This document shows positions 38,620-48,536 of a stretch of DNA of 64,000 nucleotides, piece after piece (position 1 is the stretch's first letter; each line of letters begins with the position of its first letter). Location of the stretch: NCBI RefSeq assembly GCF_020382885.2, contig NC_058514.1:10774249-10838248 (forward strand), given 5' to 3'. This DNA comes from Scatophagus argus. Lineage: Eukaryota > Chordata > Actinopteri > Scatophagidae. The position numbers were made by a program, and so were the translations under genes. The notes beneath the pieces are model-generated. The model made no database searches, was not told the origin of the DNA, and worked only from the letters and a program-made list of their open reading frames with translations.

Positions 38620-41028
38620 GTCTTTTAGAAAAAAAAAAAAAAAAAATCTCCCTGTATCCCTCACGCAGGATTTATCTTTTAACATCTACCCCCTCACAGG
38701 GTCGTGACCCAAACTCAACCAATCACAGCAACAATCACACACACACACACACATCAGAAGAGTTTGTTTTGCCCTCACTCTGACCTGTGAGTGCTGATAC
38801 TTCCTGTAGCCACACGTCTGTCCTCAGGTCAAACATTACTCACCACTCAAAAGCCCAGCTTAGAGGTCAAGTGCTCAGAGATCATCCGTGGCCAGTTTTC
38901 ATTTCAAAGATGTTTATTTTATTTCAAGCTGCAAACACACTAGTTGAGGTGACACACCAACAGATACACTGCATGCTATCATAGTAAACACGTTTCTTGG
39001 CAAATGCATCACCACAACAACACAATAAAGGTGCATTAAAAGTTTGCATGCACATCAGCATGCAGAATGTATAATTATATAAACAAGGTAGTAAGTAAGT
39101 AAGAGGAAAATTCACTCATGGTGCATTGCAGGATGTGTTTTGCAAAGGTATAGGTGAGGACAAGTCATTTTAACTCGGCACAGACACACATATTCAAACA
39201 CACACATAAACTTGGTTGGGGGCTGTCTGAGGCTCGCGTGCCATCTCCCAGCTGCTTGAACTTTGATGTATATGAGGAAAAGACATGGCCCCGAGTCATT
39301 AGCGAGAGCACGAGTCACCTCAGCAGTTGATTGTTGCCTGATTTCAACCATCCCTCCTCACACACACACACACGTCATCAAACCCTCAGGGCCAGATGAA
39401 AGAAATCAAAGACATGTGATCCACAAAGGGATGAAAGAGAGCCTACAATGGTTTGTTCGTATGTCTAGGTCTTAAAACCAAAGAGAACGCTCAGCTGGCC
39501 TTGAGGACAAAACATTTAGCTTCCATAACATCGATTCTACAAAACATTAACAACACTCTATAAAATCACCTGACATGTATCTTCTATCTATAAAATACTG
39601 CATATAAAGTTGCAGTTTTATTTTTCACAATTTATGGTCAGCATTTCTTCAGTAATAGCCATTCAGGGTAGGGCTACATTGTTATCACAGATTAATCTGA
39701 CGACTATTTTCTCTATTAGTGTAAACAGCCATCACAAATTCAGAAGGCCCAGGATGACATCCTCAAATGTCAACATATGTTAACAATATCCTTGTTTGTC
39801 CTGAACAGTCCAAAACCCAAATATATTCCATTTACTATCACATGTGAGACAGAAAGCAAGAAGCTGGAATCAGCAAATAAATAGTAGTTTTTACTGAGTG
39901 GTGGTGGGGTCTGCCATCCCCACATTAGATTCACATTGCCTTTTACGCATGAGGGAATCACAGGAAAAGATGTTTGCATGCAGCGCAATTATATCTCACT
40001 GATATCCACCTCACTGTTTACTGTTTACTTGCTCTACACTGCATCAGAGCAAGTTACTTCTCCTGCTTCTCATTTTAAACTTTCAACCAGTGGGGGTGGC
40101 TTTTGGTCACATAGGTCAGCGCTGACCGCTGTCGTCTAAAGAACAACTTTTTTTCTTTTTGTCAGTGAATTAGTTTAAAATATAAACATAATCAACTCCT
40201 TTCACTTTCTTCTGCTGTTGTGTGGGAAAGTACTTGCACTGTGCATACCATGAAATCTGATTTTGGTCGCAATTATTTTTGACCGCCTGCTTTATTAAAA
40301 GAACATGAGTTTGTTTGGCTGCACTGTAAACAGATACACCAGTTACTCATCTCTTGTACTCCTGACAAAGCAGCTGCTCGGAGTGCTTGTTGTCGAATTA
40401 AACTGCACTTGTTATTGCTGTTACCACCACTGACCACAGGTGTCGCCAAATCAACCAGAACAAAAACAAAAGTTCAGGACGGCAAATAAGTTTAGTCCTA
40501 TTAAACTGAACACCACAGAAAACTCACAGTGGTTTTATTTTGGAAAGGGCAGCAGTTGTTCCGATCTGTCTATTTTATCAAAGGGCATTTGTGTGCATTA
40601 GTAGAAAACATAGCAGGCCTGTGCTGTCTTGGTGACCCCTGCTGCAAGGCAAACTAAACACTCCAGTACTATAGCAGCAGGCCAGGCAGCATCTGAGGCC
40701 ACACAGTCAGGCTGCATGAGTCACACAGTCCAGAACGAAGCAAAATGTGTAAAAACTTCACATTGGCGGATTAGCTTGTTTACATCCTGCACTGGACGTG
40801 ATTTGGCTGAGCTGACGCAAGACACAGCCAGAAAGCCTGTCTTCTCTTTCCTCCCTTTGACTCAGTCCTTCTCCGTCTCTTTCCTTCTTTTTCCTTTCTT
40901 GCTTCCTTCTTTTCTTTTTTCCCTCCTAAGTATCCTCACTTCATCTCTCCAACTCTCACCCATTGCCAAGAGCACATGACCATGAGACAGAGTGAAGCGG
41001 AAAAATAAAGCAGCCCTGCCCTTGTAAA

Positions 41029-41132
41029 GAAAAATAAATAAATAAATAAATTAAAAGAAGTAAAAAAAAAAAAATCTGACAAATTAATAACAACACAAAA
41101 CAGATGGGGAAGTTGTATTTCCAAAACAAGAC

Positions 41133-41165
<33 letters not shown>

Positions 41166-41215
41166 GGTTAAAAAAAAGTTAAAAAAAGTTTTTAAAAAAG
41201 TTTATAAAAAGTGCT
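41029..41215 (+). repeat. A-rich region with (AAAT)n and A27
   Basis: AAAT tetranucleotide repeats at about 41029-41051 are followed by an uninterrupted 27-A run (41139-41165), then a decaying GTT/A-rich pattern to about 41213. It may be an old retroposon tail, but no element body could be identified to its left. Confidence 0.7.
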
Positions 41216-43928
41216 CCCCCTCAACAGCAGAGTTTGCCAAGTTATGAGCTCATACTTTGTAGGCCCTCTGCTGAATATCTATTCATAGTGTCAGGTCCAA
41301 GATGTCAGACTTTTATGACCCATTACTCCTCTCGTTATCTGCAGCAACAATTAGGGGCTTACGAATTTAACACTGGAAGTATGGAAGCGTTTTCCTGACT
41401 TGGAAGCAAACTCGCACAGCTCACAGAGAACCTGTGTGTGCAGGGACTGATTAAACTCTCCATATTTTGTGAAACGTAGGGGAGAACAGTGAAAGTCAGC
41501 GTGAGGAAGCTGCTTTGTGTGTGTAAACATACGGGGTTAACACACACACATAAACACCCATGCCCTATATTGGACGTGGTTTTGAGGTCATGCTTGGCAC
41601 ACATCTCTAAAATTCTTTAAAGTGGTGATGTCATATCTGCATCGTGGCATACTAAAAGAGCTACTGCCGCTCTTCATTTACCACCTTGAGGTCAAAGGTT
41701 TACCGCTTGCTCTCCCCAGATTTGCAAAACCTCTGCTGTTTTTGCACCCCCTAAAACATTTCTCCCACTCTCAAGTCAGGAACTGCTTTCTAATTCTGTT
41801 GGTGAAACCCTTATGTACCAGCTGAACATCACTGTTTTAGCTTCACATTCATGTATTCTTGAAAAAAAAAATCCCCAGAGTGAGTGCAACAGCAGGCTTT
41901 CTGTGAACTGGCAGCACTGAGCAAAGTGAATGCTGCCACTTTTTAAAGACTCTGCATGTCCACACAGGTGATGTTAGTTTTAGATAATTAGACCTCTGCT
42001 CAGGTTGAAGCTGGAAGTTGTGTGATGAAACCAAGCTTAATAATGATAAAAGTGTAACTTAACCCCCCAGCAGGTGCAAAAACTATTCAGAAAAATGCCA
42101 ATCATGTCTGTACATGGCCATACAGTGAGAACAGGTTTTATCAGGTGAAAACACTTGTGTGGGTGAACAAAGGTTGTGTAGAGGTTGTGTAAACTGTATA
42201 AAAAGCACAGATATATTAAACTCTGAAGCATTAATACAGATATTTCACACATAGCGAGAGACATTTCTTCTTCCATCTTCTCAACACTCTGTCAACCTCC
42301 AAAATATCTAATGAGCTCTGATTCTGCCATTCTCTTCAGTTGGGTCCATTACATGGACACCAAGCAGGACAATGTAATTGTCACCACCTGAAAGATGTGA
42401 GTCCAATTAGGCTCACTCAGCCAGATCCCAATCTGAGAGGCTGGATTGCATGCTCACGTTAGAAAGTCAATTTCACTAACTTTAATCTTACTGTGGTGGG
42501 GATCATTCTGAGTACTCAGCAGTTTCAATTTTGTCTGCTTCTTCTACATGTATTATTTTTGATTATACTGTAGCTGGAAACCAGAGACAAAGAAGAGGAA
42601 ATTGACATTTCACTGAGCAGAACTCGCTGTCAGTTTGAACAAACATCAGCTAATGTCATGTGTCAGTTACACATAAGTGAAAGGCTCCATTTAACTGGAC
42701 AAGAGAGGGTGGTAATTTGTCAATTTAACGTACATGGAATATTCTATGTATGATCCCTGACTGGTATAACAGAAATGGACAAAAAGTATGTGGAAGCTTT
42801 CTATTTATCTGTTTGTTTATTTGGATTACAGGGCCAGCACTGTAAATATAGGATTGTTTTAGTCTGTTAATAAAAATAAAAAAAAAAAAACAGATGGAAA
42901 CACAATCACTGGAACTGGAGATACGTATGTGATTTATGTGTTATGTCTGTGAAATGTTACACATGAGACATTTGCAGTGTGCTTACCCTGGTCTGGTGTG
43001 ATAAACAATAAATCATGTAGCTTCTTATTTATCTGAAATTTGCTCTATTGACTGACATTTGTGAGTTCTACCATGTGTATATAGTACAACATCATCAGCA
43101 AACATTTGGATGTAGCTAAGCACACTCTGATTCCAAGTTGCACTTGGTGTTTTATTGTAAAGCTGTACATAAGATAACCTTAAATTTATTGATATTATAC
43201 TTTTCATATAAATTTGTGCTGCTCACTACAGTAATTACAGGAATTTGAAAGGGACTAGTTTACGTGTTTATTTTCACTGTCAGTTTGTGACTTCATACAG
43301 GACACACCAGGAAAAAGCACAAAGGCAAACCTGTTTACTTGCAGTGGGAAAGGAGTTAATGGCCTAGTTTTAGTGGCTTGACTCCGGTTCAAAAAAAAGA
43401 AAAAAAAATTTGCATATATGCACTTGTTTTGTTGCAGAAAAGGCTTTAGTAGACAAAAGACATTTTAACTCAATAATTTAGTCCAGCTGTGTATTAAAAA
43501 TAACAATAAAAGTAAGTGAGCTAAAAACATTTGTCTGTCAGTACTGTGTTAACGTATTAAGGACATTGAAAATCTCAGCCATAACGTTAAACGCAAGCAG
43601 ATCAAGACTGTGATGTCAAGTGATCTGTCAAGTGGCATTCAATGTTAATGTGATGAAACTAAACAAAGAACAGTGTAGTACTGAATTTCTGCTCATCCAT
43701 AATCCATACAGACTGTATTATGTAACACATTTAGAGAAAATTGGATTAATAATTAAAAAAAAATGCCCACACTATGATTAAGTGGAAATGGGTGGGAGCT
43801 ATACAGGCAAAGTTTCCTCGAAAAACAAAATAAAAATTTCTTCTGCTTTTCCCAGATTAGTGCAAATGTCAAGACTCGAGTGCTTTCTAATTATTATCTG
43901 CACTAATTATTAATTTGGTTCCACTGAT

Positions 43929-44228
43929 GGGCGGCACGGTGGTGCAGTGGTTAGCACTGCCTTACAGCATGAGGGTTCCAGGTTCGAATCCTGGTCTGGG
44001 CTATTCTGGGTGGAGTTTTTCTCCCTGTGCCTGTGTGGGTTTTCTCCGGGTACTCCGGCTTCCTCCGACAATCCCTCAACATGCACACTGTACATTGCCC
44101 CTAGGTCTTAGTGTGTGACTGCCTGTCGTCCAGTCCAGGATGAACCCCGCCTCCCGCCCGTAGTCTGCTGGGACAGGCTCCAGCCCCCCCCGCAACCTAA
44201 GCAGTATAGAAGGTGAATGGATGGATGG
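43929..44228 (+). mobile_element. tRNA-derived SINE (V-SINE-like), near full length
   Basis: It begins GGGCGGCACGGTGGTGCAGTGG. An A-box-like segment lies near 43939-43955, and a perfect B box, GGTTCGAATCC, at 43981-43991 marks an internal Pol III promoter of tRNA origin. A central block (TGTGGGTTTTCTCCGGGTAC, then TCCGGCTTCCTCC) matches the conserved core of fish V-SINE-type elements as I know them. The 3' end is a LINE-like tail ending in a short (GGAT)n run. The small frames on both strands are not genes. Confidence 0.85.
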
Positions 44229-44815
44229 TTTGTACTTGACTAATATCTGTGACAGAGGACAGAGTTCGGACATGTTAACACATAAACAGCTCCCACTCAA
44301 AGTGGAAGTGATAAGAAGTAATCAAAACATACTGGATTTTCTTTGTGGCAACAGGTATTTACACCATTTCTCAAGACAGCATTAGGTCAGTACTGATACA
44401 TTTTACCACAATGTTGTCATCTGACATGTCTTGTGTTCGCAATAAGAAAAACCTACTGTTTGAAAAGAGAACAACGATGTGTCAAAAAGTGTTACCGTCT
44501 TCCGTGGATATTTACTAAAAGGCCATGAGCTCACTGGTAATCACTGCAGACACAGTTGCAGCCAGTATGAGATATTATAGGAACTGCTCTTTCTTGCTCA
44601 CTCTGTGTTTGACTCCTACACGCTGGTATCAACAGGAAAGAGGCAGCCAATGAAACTAATTGGGTGGTGTGTGTTTTATGAAAAGAACAGCCTGTGCTGT
44701 CCCGGGGCTCCCTCCCACAGCTCTTTGACTGGCTGGCTCCTAAGTGGTCTGCTTTTCTTCCCTCTGCTGTGATTGGAGCCAAGGAATGCCAGTAACTACC
44801 CCCCCCCCCCCTCCT

Positions 44816-44856
<41 letters not shown>

Positions 44857-45545
44857 TTCCCCCTCAGGACCTACCCTTGTTGTTTTCAACTTGAGAGGCA
44901 GAGCTGGGCTGAGACGATCCAGTAGTCACAGCCTGCTCTCTGGTGCCGTGTCCACACTTTAGATGGACACTGTGATACTGCATTTTAATCCGGACACACA
45001 CATTACATCATTTTATTGTACCAAGAATTACTGGCACAGCAGTAACTTCATAGGAAACTTCCTACTGGCAAATTATGGGACTGTTTCAGAAGTGCTTTGG
45101 TATTCAGATTCCTATTGGAATGAGCACACAGCTGATTTTTTTTTTTTTTCTGTTTAAAGAGCATATGTCAACGTGACCAAAACCTCATTATAGAACATTA
45201 CATTTCTTTATGGTACAGTTAGTGCTATCCTATCAGCACAGTGTCATTCCTCATGCTGAAGAACACATCAGTCCTCCCCAATAATGTGCTTGTATCTCTA
45301 TAAGGTGTTTGTGGAAGATTTTGTAATCACTATGGTCAGTCTCTCAGTTTAAAAGGGTGGATCGCTTCAAAGTGTTTGTTAAGGGTTGAGTGTTTGCGAG
45401 CTGTGCAATCAAAATAGTGAGCACACGTGTGAGTTACACCACCTTTTTAATCAATCAAGTCGCAGACTGACGAGAAGGGAAAAAAAAAACCCAAAACAAA
45501 ACACACAGGATATAAAATCGATTATTAGGCTCAGTTTTGCAACAG
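44229..45545. other. Intergenic DNA downstream of the p27-like gene
   Basis: Non-coding, with a 13-C run (44799-44811) followed by (CA)n at about 44817-44850, and an 11-T run near 45138. No exon supported. Confidence 0.6.
44799..44850 (+). repeat. Poly-C plus (CA)n microsatellite
   Basis: Thirteen C, a short CT-rich link, then a CA run. Confidence 0.9.
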
Positions 45546-47173
45546 TTTATTTATCTTAAAAACAATAATGAAAATATATATTTACAAAAATGTTGCTTTG
45601 GGAAGCTATACATACACCCACAACAAAAACCTCAACATAAATAAGTTAGTATAGTTTTTTTTTCAGTGTTTAAAAAAAAAAAAAAAAAGCACACAGGTAC
45701 TCTTCAAAGGGTTACACTGAGGGAGTCACTTTGTTTTTCTGCCCTCACAAACAAACAAACAAAAAAAAAAATAGAAAGAGAGAAATTAAAAATAGTGCAA
45801 TTACATGTTCCACATGAATTCCACACCACAAATCTTTGATTCACATATTTGCATAAGTAACCCAGTGATTTTAACATATTTTTTCTATGTTAACCTGGAC
45901 TACACCTCTTATTACAAGGGGCAGGATATGTGACCTAAAAGCCATTCAAATATTAACTCACCTAATTTAAAAATAAAGGCTAATTCTTAGGATTATTAGC
46001 AAATACTGTTAAAATTTGGTTGGATATTGCTCAGCAATTTAGCCACCCTCCCACCCCCTAAGTCCCACAACAAAAGGCACAAACTTGGCAAAAAAAAAAA
46101 AAAAAAAAAGTTTAAAAATAATGCAATAAAATTGGGAAATAAGGAGACAATATTTGCATGTAAACTTTATCTGTCATGGCTGTTCCCAGTTAGATGGACC
46201 CTCAACTTACAGTGTGACCATCTGGGCCTTCAAAAACAAGATACATAGCACTGGGACAAATAAAGCCATAGGAAAAAAAGAGATTTTGTTTCCACATAAC
46301 CCTGACGTTTGAAATCTGCATTTTTAACTTACATCAATTACCTGAATAATACAACATGACCACTTTAACAAAATAATATTTCTCTGCTGGAAATTGCACT
46401 GCAACTTCCCGAGTCAAATTCACACACTTATTCAAACACATTTAACAAAGGTATGAAAAGCATAATATGCTTTCGTTTATGTGCTACATCTGAAACATAG
46501 GTAGTAGATTTAAAAAAAAAAAAAAAAAAAAAAAGGAAAGAAAGAAAATGAGCAAAAATCCTTTTGCACACTGCTACATAGTCTGCTGCTTCTGAGGCAA
46601 TTTTAATTGAAATGAGTGCCAAAACTTGATAGTGTACATATTCAGTGCTTGTGCAGCCTCTCCTCCTTCTCCTTTCTTTAGGAAAATGCTGCTTTTATAT
46701 TTTCTCTCCCATCTGTCAGATGACGAGAAAGGCTACAGTATTCCACCAGCAACAGGTCTCCCCCGCTCTGTGGGACACAAAGAGGAAACAGACTATTGAA
46801 TGGTGCAATTAAAAAAAAACAACAAAAAAAACAGTTGCTCATCATGCTTGATATCCATCGTACGTAGAGGGTGAATAGTGAAAGCATGAAGGCTTGTGGA
46901 GGATTTAAAAAAAAAAAGAAAAAAAAGAAAAAAAAAAGGGAAAAGTTTGAAGGGCCGGTGACGTGTGGGTGCTGCGTGCAGACGTGTGTGTTTACAGCTG
47001 TTTTTGAATGCCTTCCTGATGCTGGTGATAAGTGCATTTAAGATCTACTGGCATCCAGTATCGAAGCCGATTGTCAGATTTGCACACACTGAAAACCCGT
47101 GTGTTATTACCAACTCGTGTGGTTTCATAACAGTCAAACAGTGAGGTGATGATTTCTAACCTGGTACTGTTTT
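45546..47173 (-). other. Probable 3' UTR of the p27-like gene
   Basis: This is the interval between the stop codon and the first good minus-strand AATAAA (45551-45546). In the mRNA sense it carries several long U tracts (complements of A runs near 46907-46940, 46511-46534, 46090-46109 and 45672-45688). An earlier ATTAAA lies near 46607-46602. The 3' boundary is inferred from the poly(A) signal only. Confidence 0.45.
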
Positions 47174-47319
47174 TCACTGGACCTCCGCGCTGTTCTCCGC
47201 CCTGCTCGGTCTCTCCTCCGCGGCTTTTACCGCCTGACTTGCTGCACCGCCCGGTTGGTCTTCATCATCGTCTTCGTCGGTATGCGACCTTTTACTGTGA
47301 CGCTCGCCGGAGCAGGGAC
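47174..47319 (-). CDS. cdkn1b: p27-like gene, coding exon 2 (C-terminus)
   Basis: 146 nt after the acceptor TGTCTACCAG|GTCCC. It encodes the last 47 residues (starting Pro-Cys-Ser-Gly) and a TGA stop. It is rich in Asp/Glu and Ala and carries no Ser/Thr-Pro site. The intron is 438 bp. Confidence 0.82.
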
Positions 47320-48160
47320 CTGGTAGACAACAAAAAGCAGGCAGAAAAGTTGTCAGAGTGTTGCTGTGCGCAGCTGCACGTCCCACCGTTAAAAAGGCAC
47401 CTGACATTCTCGGCGAGCTGCTGAGAAATTTCACTATCGAGAACAGAATGAAAATGTGCAAACTACCGTGTAATAAGCGAGGGTTTGAGGCGTGCAGGCG
47501 CGTTACGCCGCCACCCTCACCTATAGCAAGACATCGAATGACTTTTAAATGACTTTTTTATCCGTCGCGCCCTCCCCATCACCGCCACCCCCACCACCTC
47601 CCGTCCCCCAGTGTCTTCTCCTGTTTGCAGAGACAGTAATCTACAGATCAGATCGTACGGTTGAACCCGGGACACAACTGTTGCTTCGCGCCCCTGCATT
47701 GCGGCAGCGAAATAAAACACAAATGAGTGACAGCGCTGATAAGTCAAAGCAAATCACCTGAAGCTTCCAGACGTCTTTTTCTCGATCCGACTGTGTCTGT
47801 CTGACGACCCGACTTGCGTCCCTCGGCATCCTGCCGGTTGTTATCGCCAGGCGAGTCCTCACCTCGCTGGGGTCGCTGGCTCCTGTGAGGCGGTCTGCGA
47901 AAAAACTCCGGTGCGTCGCTGTCCTCCTGCCACTCGTAATTGCGTGGAGTAAGCGGTGTGTCGGTGACGGGATCGAAATTGTAGTCGTCCCTAAAATCCT
48001 GCACACCTTCCTGCATCGCAGCCTCAAAATACCTCCGTAACTCCTCTCGGTCAGGTGAGCCGAAAAGGTTTCTGCGGACCGGAGGTCTGACGGCGTCCGG
48101 CTGCCGCGCATCCACCCTCTCCAATGTCGGGCTCGCATTAGAAAGGCGAACATCTGACAT
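47174..48160 (-). CDS. cdkn1b: Cyclin-dependent kinase inhibitor, p27Kip1 family
   Basis: Two coding exons (48160-47758 and 47319-47174) join in phase 1 to give 182 aa; human p27 is 198. Proteins of this family bind cyclin/CDK complexes in the nucleus and block G1/S. The N-terminus MSDVRLSNASPTLERVDARQ matches p27, including Ser10-Pro11. RNLFG at residues 30-34 is the cyclin-docking RxL motif. NFD at 61-63 and YEWQ at 75-78 belong to the kinase-binding segment, followed by PEFFRRPP at 84-91. A basic cluster RKRR (127-130) and SKR (143-145) resembles a bipartite nuclear signal, and an acidic stretch spans 149-155. Oddities are Phe-Arg at the Tyr88-Tyr89 position and a C-terminus without the Thr-Pro-Lys-Lys degron. 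An in-frame ATG four codons upstream (48172) has a weaker context. Which fish paralogue this is (cdkn1ba, cdkn1bb or cdkn1d) I cannot tell. Confidence 0.88.
47758..48160 (-). CDS. cdkn1b: p27-like gene, coding exon 1
   Basis: 403 nt, from ATG in context AAAATGT to the donor CAG|GTGATT. It encodes residues 1-134 plus one base, including the whole CDK-inhibitory domain. The single intron after the inhibitory domain matches the layout of family genes. Confidence 0.88.
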
Positions 48161-48488
48161 TTTGTTGCACATATGACAAAAACAAAATACGCAAACAACA
48201 AGCAAACCCTTTCAAACTTCTATTTCCAAGTAGTATTCCTTTCAAATGCAAAGTCAAGGGAACAGTGCACGCATAGTCCGCGCGTATCATCCAAAACGCG
48301 TACGCGCAACGAAGAAAAAAAAAAAAAAAAAAAATGGAATAAAGCGTCTCCAAAGACGCAGGGGTGTTTAAGACAGCCACTCCTGTCAAGTCCGTAGTAA
48401 GACAGATGAAAACAACAAGTCAAGTCATAACAGCCAACATGGCGTTAGAGGGAGCTATGAGTGAAGAAGAGAAGTTGACATCAAGGAC

Positions 48489-48536
48489 TATTTAAACAGA
48501 GAAGGCGATTCATTGGTCTGCGCACTAGGACCGCCC
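48489..48536 (-). promoter_or_regulatory. Core promoter of the p27-like gene
   Basis: On the minus strand, in transcription order, there is a GC box GGGCGG (48536-48531), a CCAAT box (48516-48512) and a TATA-like TTTAAATA (48496-48489), all 330-380 bp upstream of the ATG. The order and spacing suit a Pol II promoter with a start near 48460. CpG-rich sequence continues into the 5' UTR (about 48270-48310). Sp1 and NF-Y control is known for mammalian CDKN1B promoters. Confidence 0.5.

Larger units (their letters stand above)
36881..43928. other. Intergenic DNA, no gene supported
   Basis: Non-coding. It includes a 16-bp tandem duplication at 37638-37669, a perfect 18-bp hairpin at 38579-38619, A-rich tracts at 38629-38646 and 41029-41215, and short (CA)n runs near 38738 and 39360. 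The 161-codon plus-strand frame at 37341-37826 lacks any motif or splice context I can support. Confidence 0.55.

Noticed and set aside
43939..43991. A functional tRNA gene
   Set aside because: A- and B-box-like sequences belong to the SINE head; the cloverleaf is not intact and the SINE core follows directly.
43915..44300. Short frames on both strands near 44 kb
   Set aside because: They fall within the tRNA-derived SINE.
47641..48201. 186-codon minus-strand frame overlapping the p27-like exon 1
   Set aside because: It is a shifted frame of the p27-like coding exon; homology and the splice donor phase support the other frame.
48437..48498. 18-codon plus-strand frame starting ATGGCGTTAGAG next to the p27-like promoter
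   Set aside because: Too short, no homology, and it ends in the TATA-like element of the opposite strand; treated as chance.
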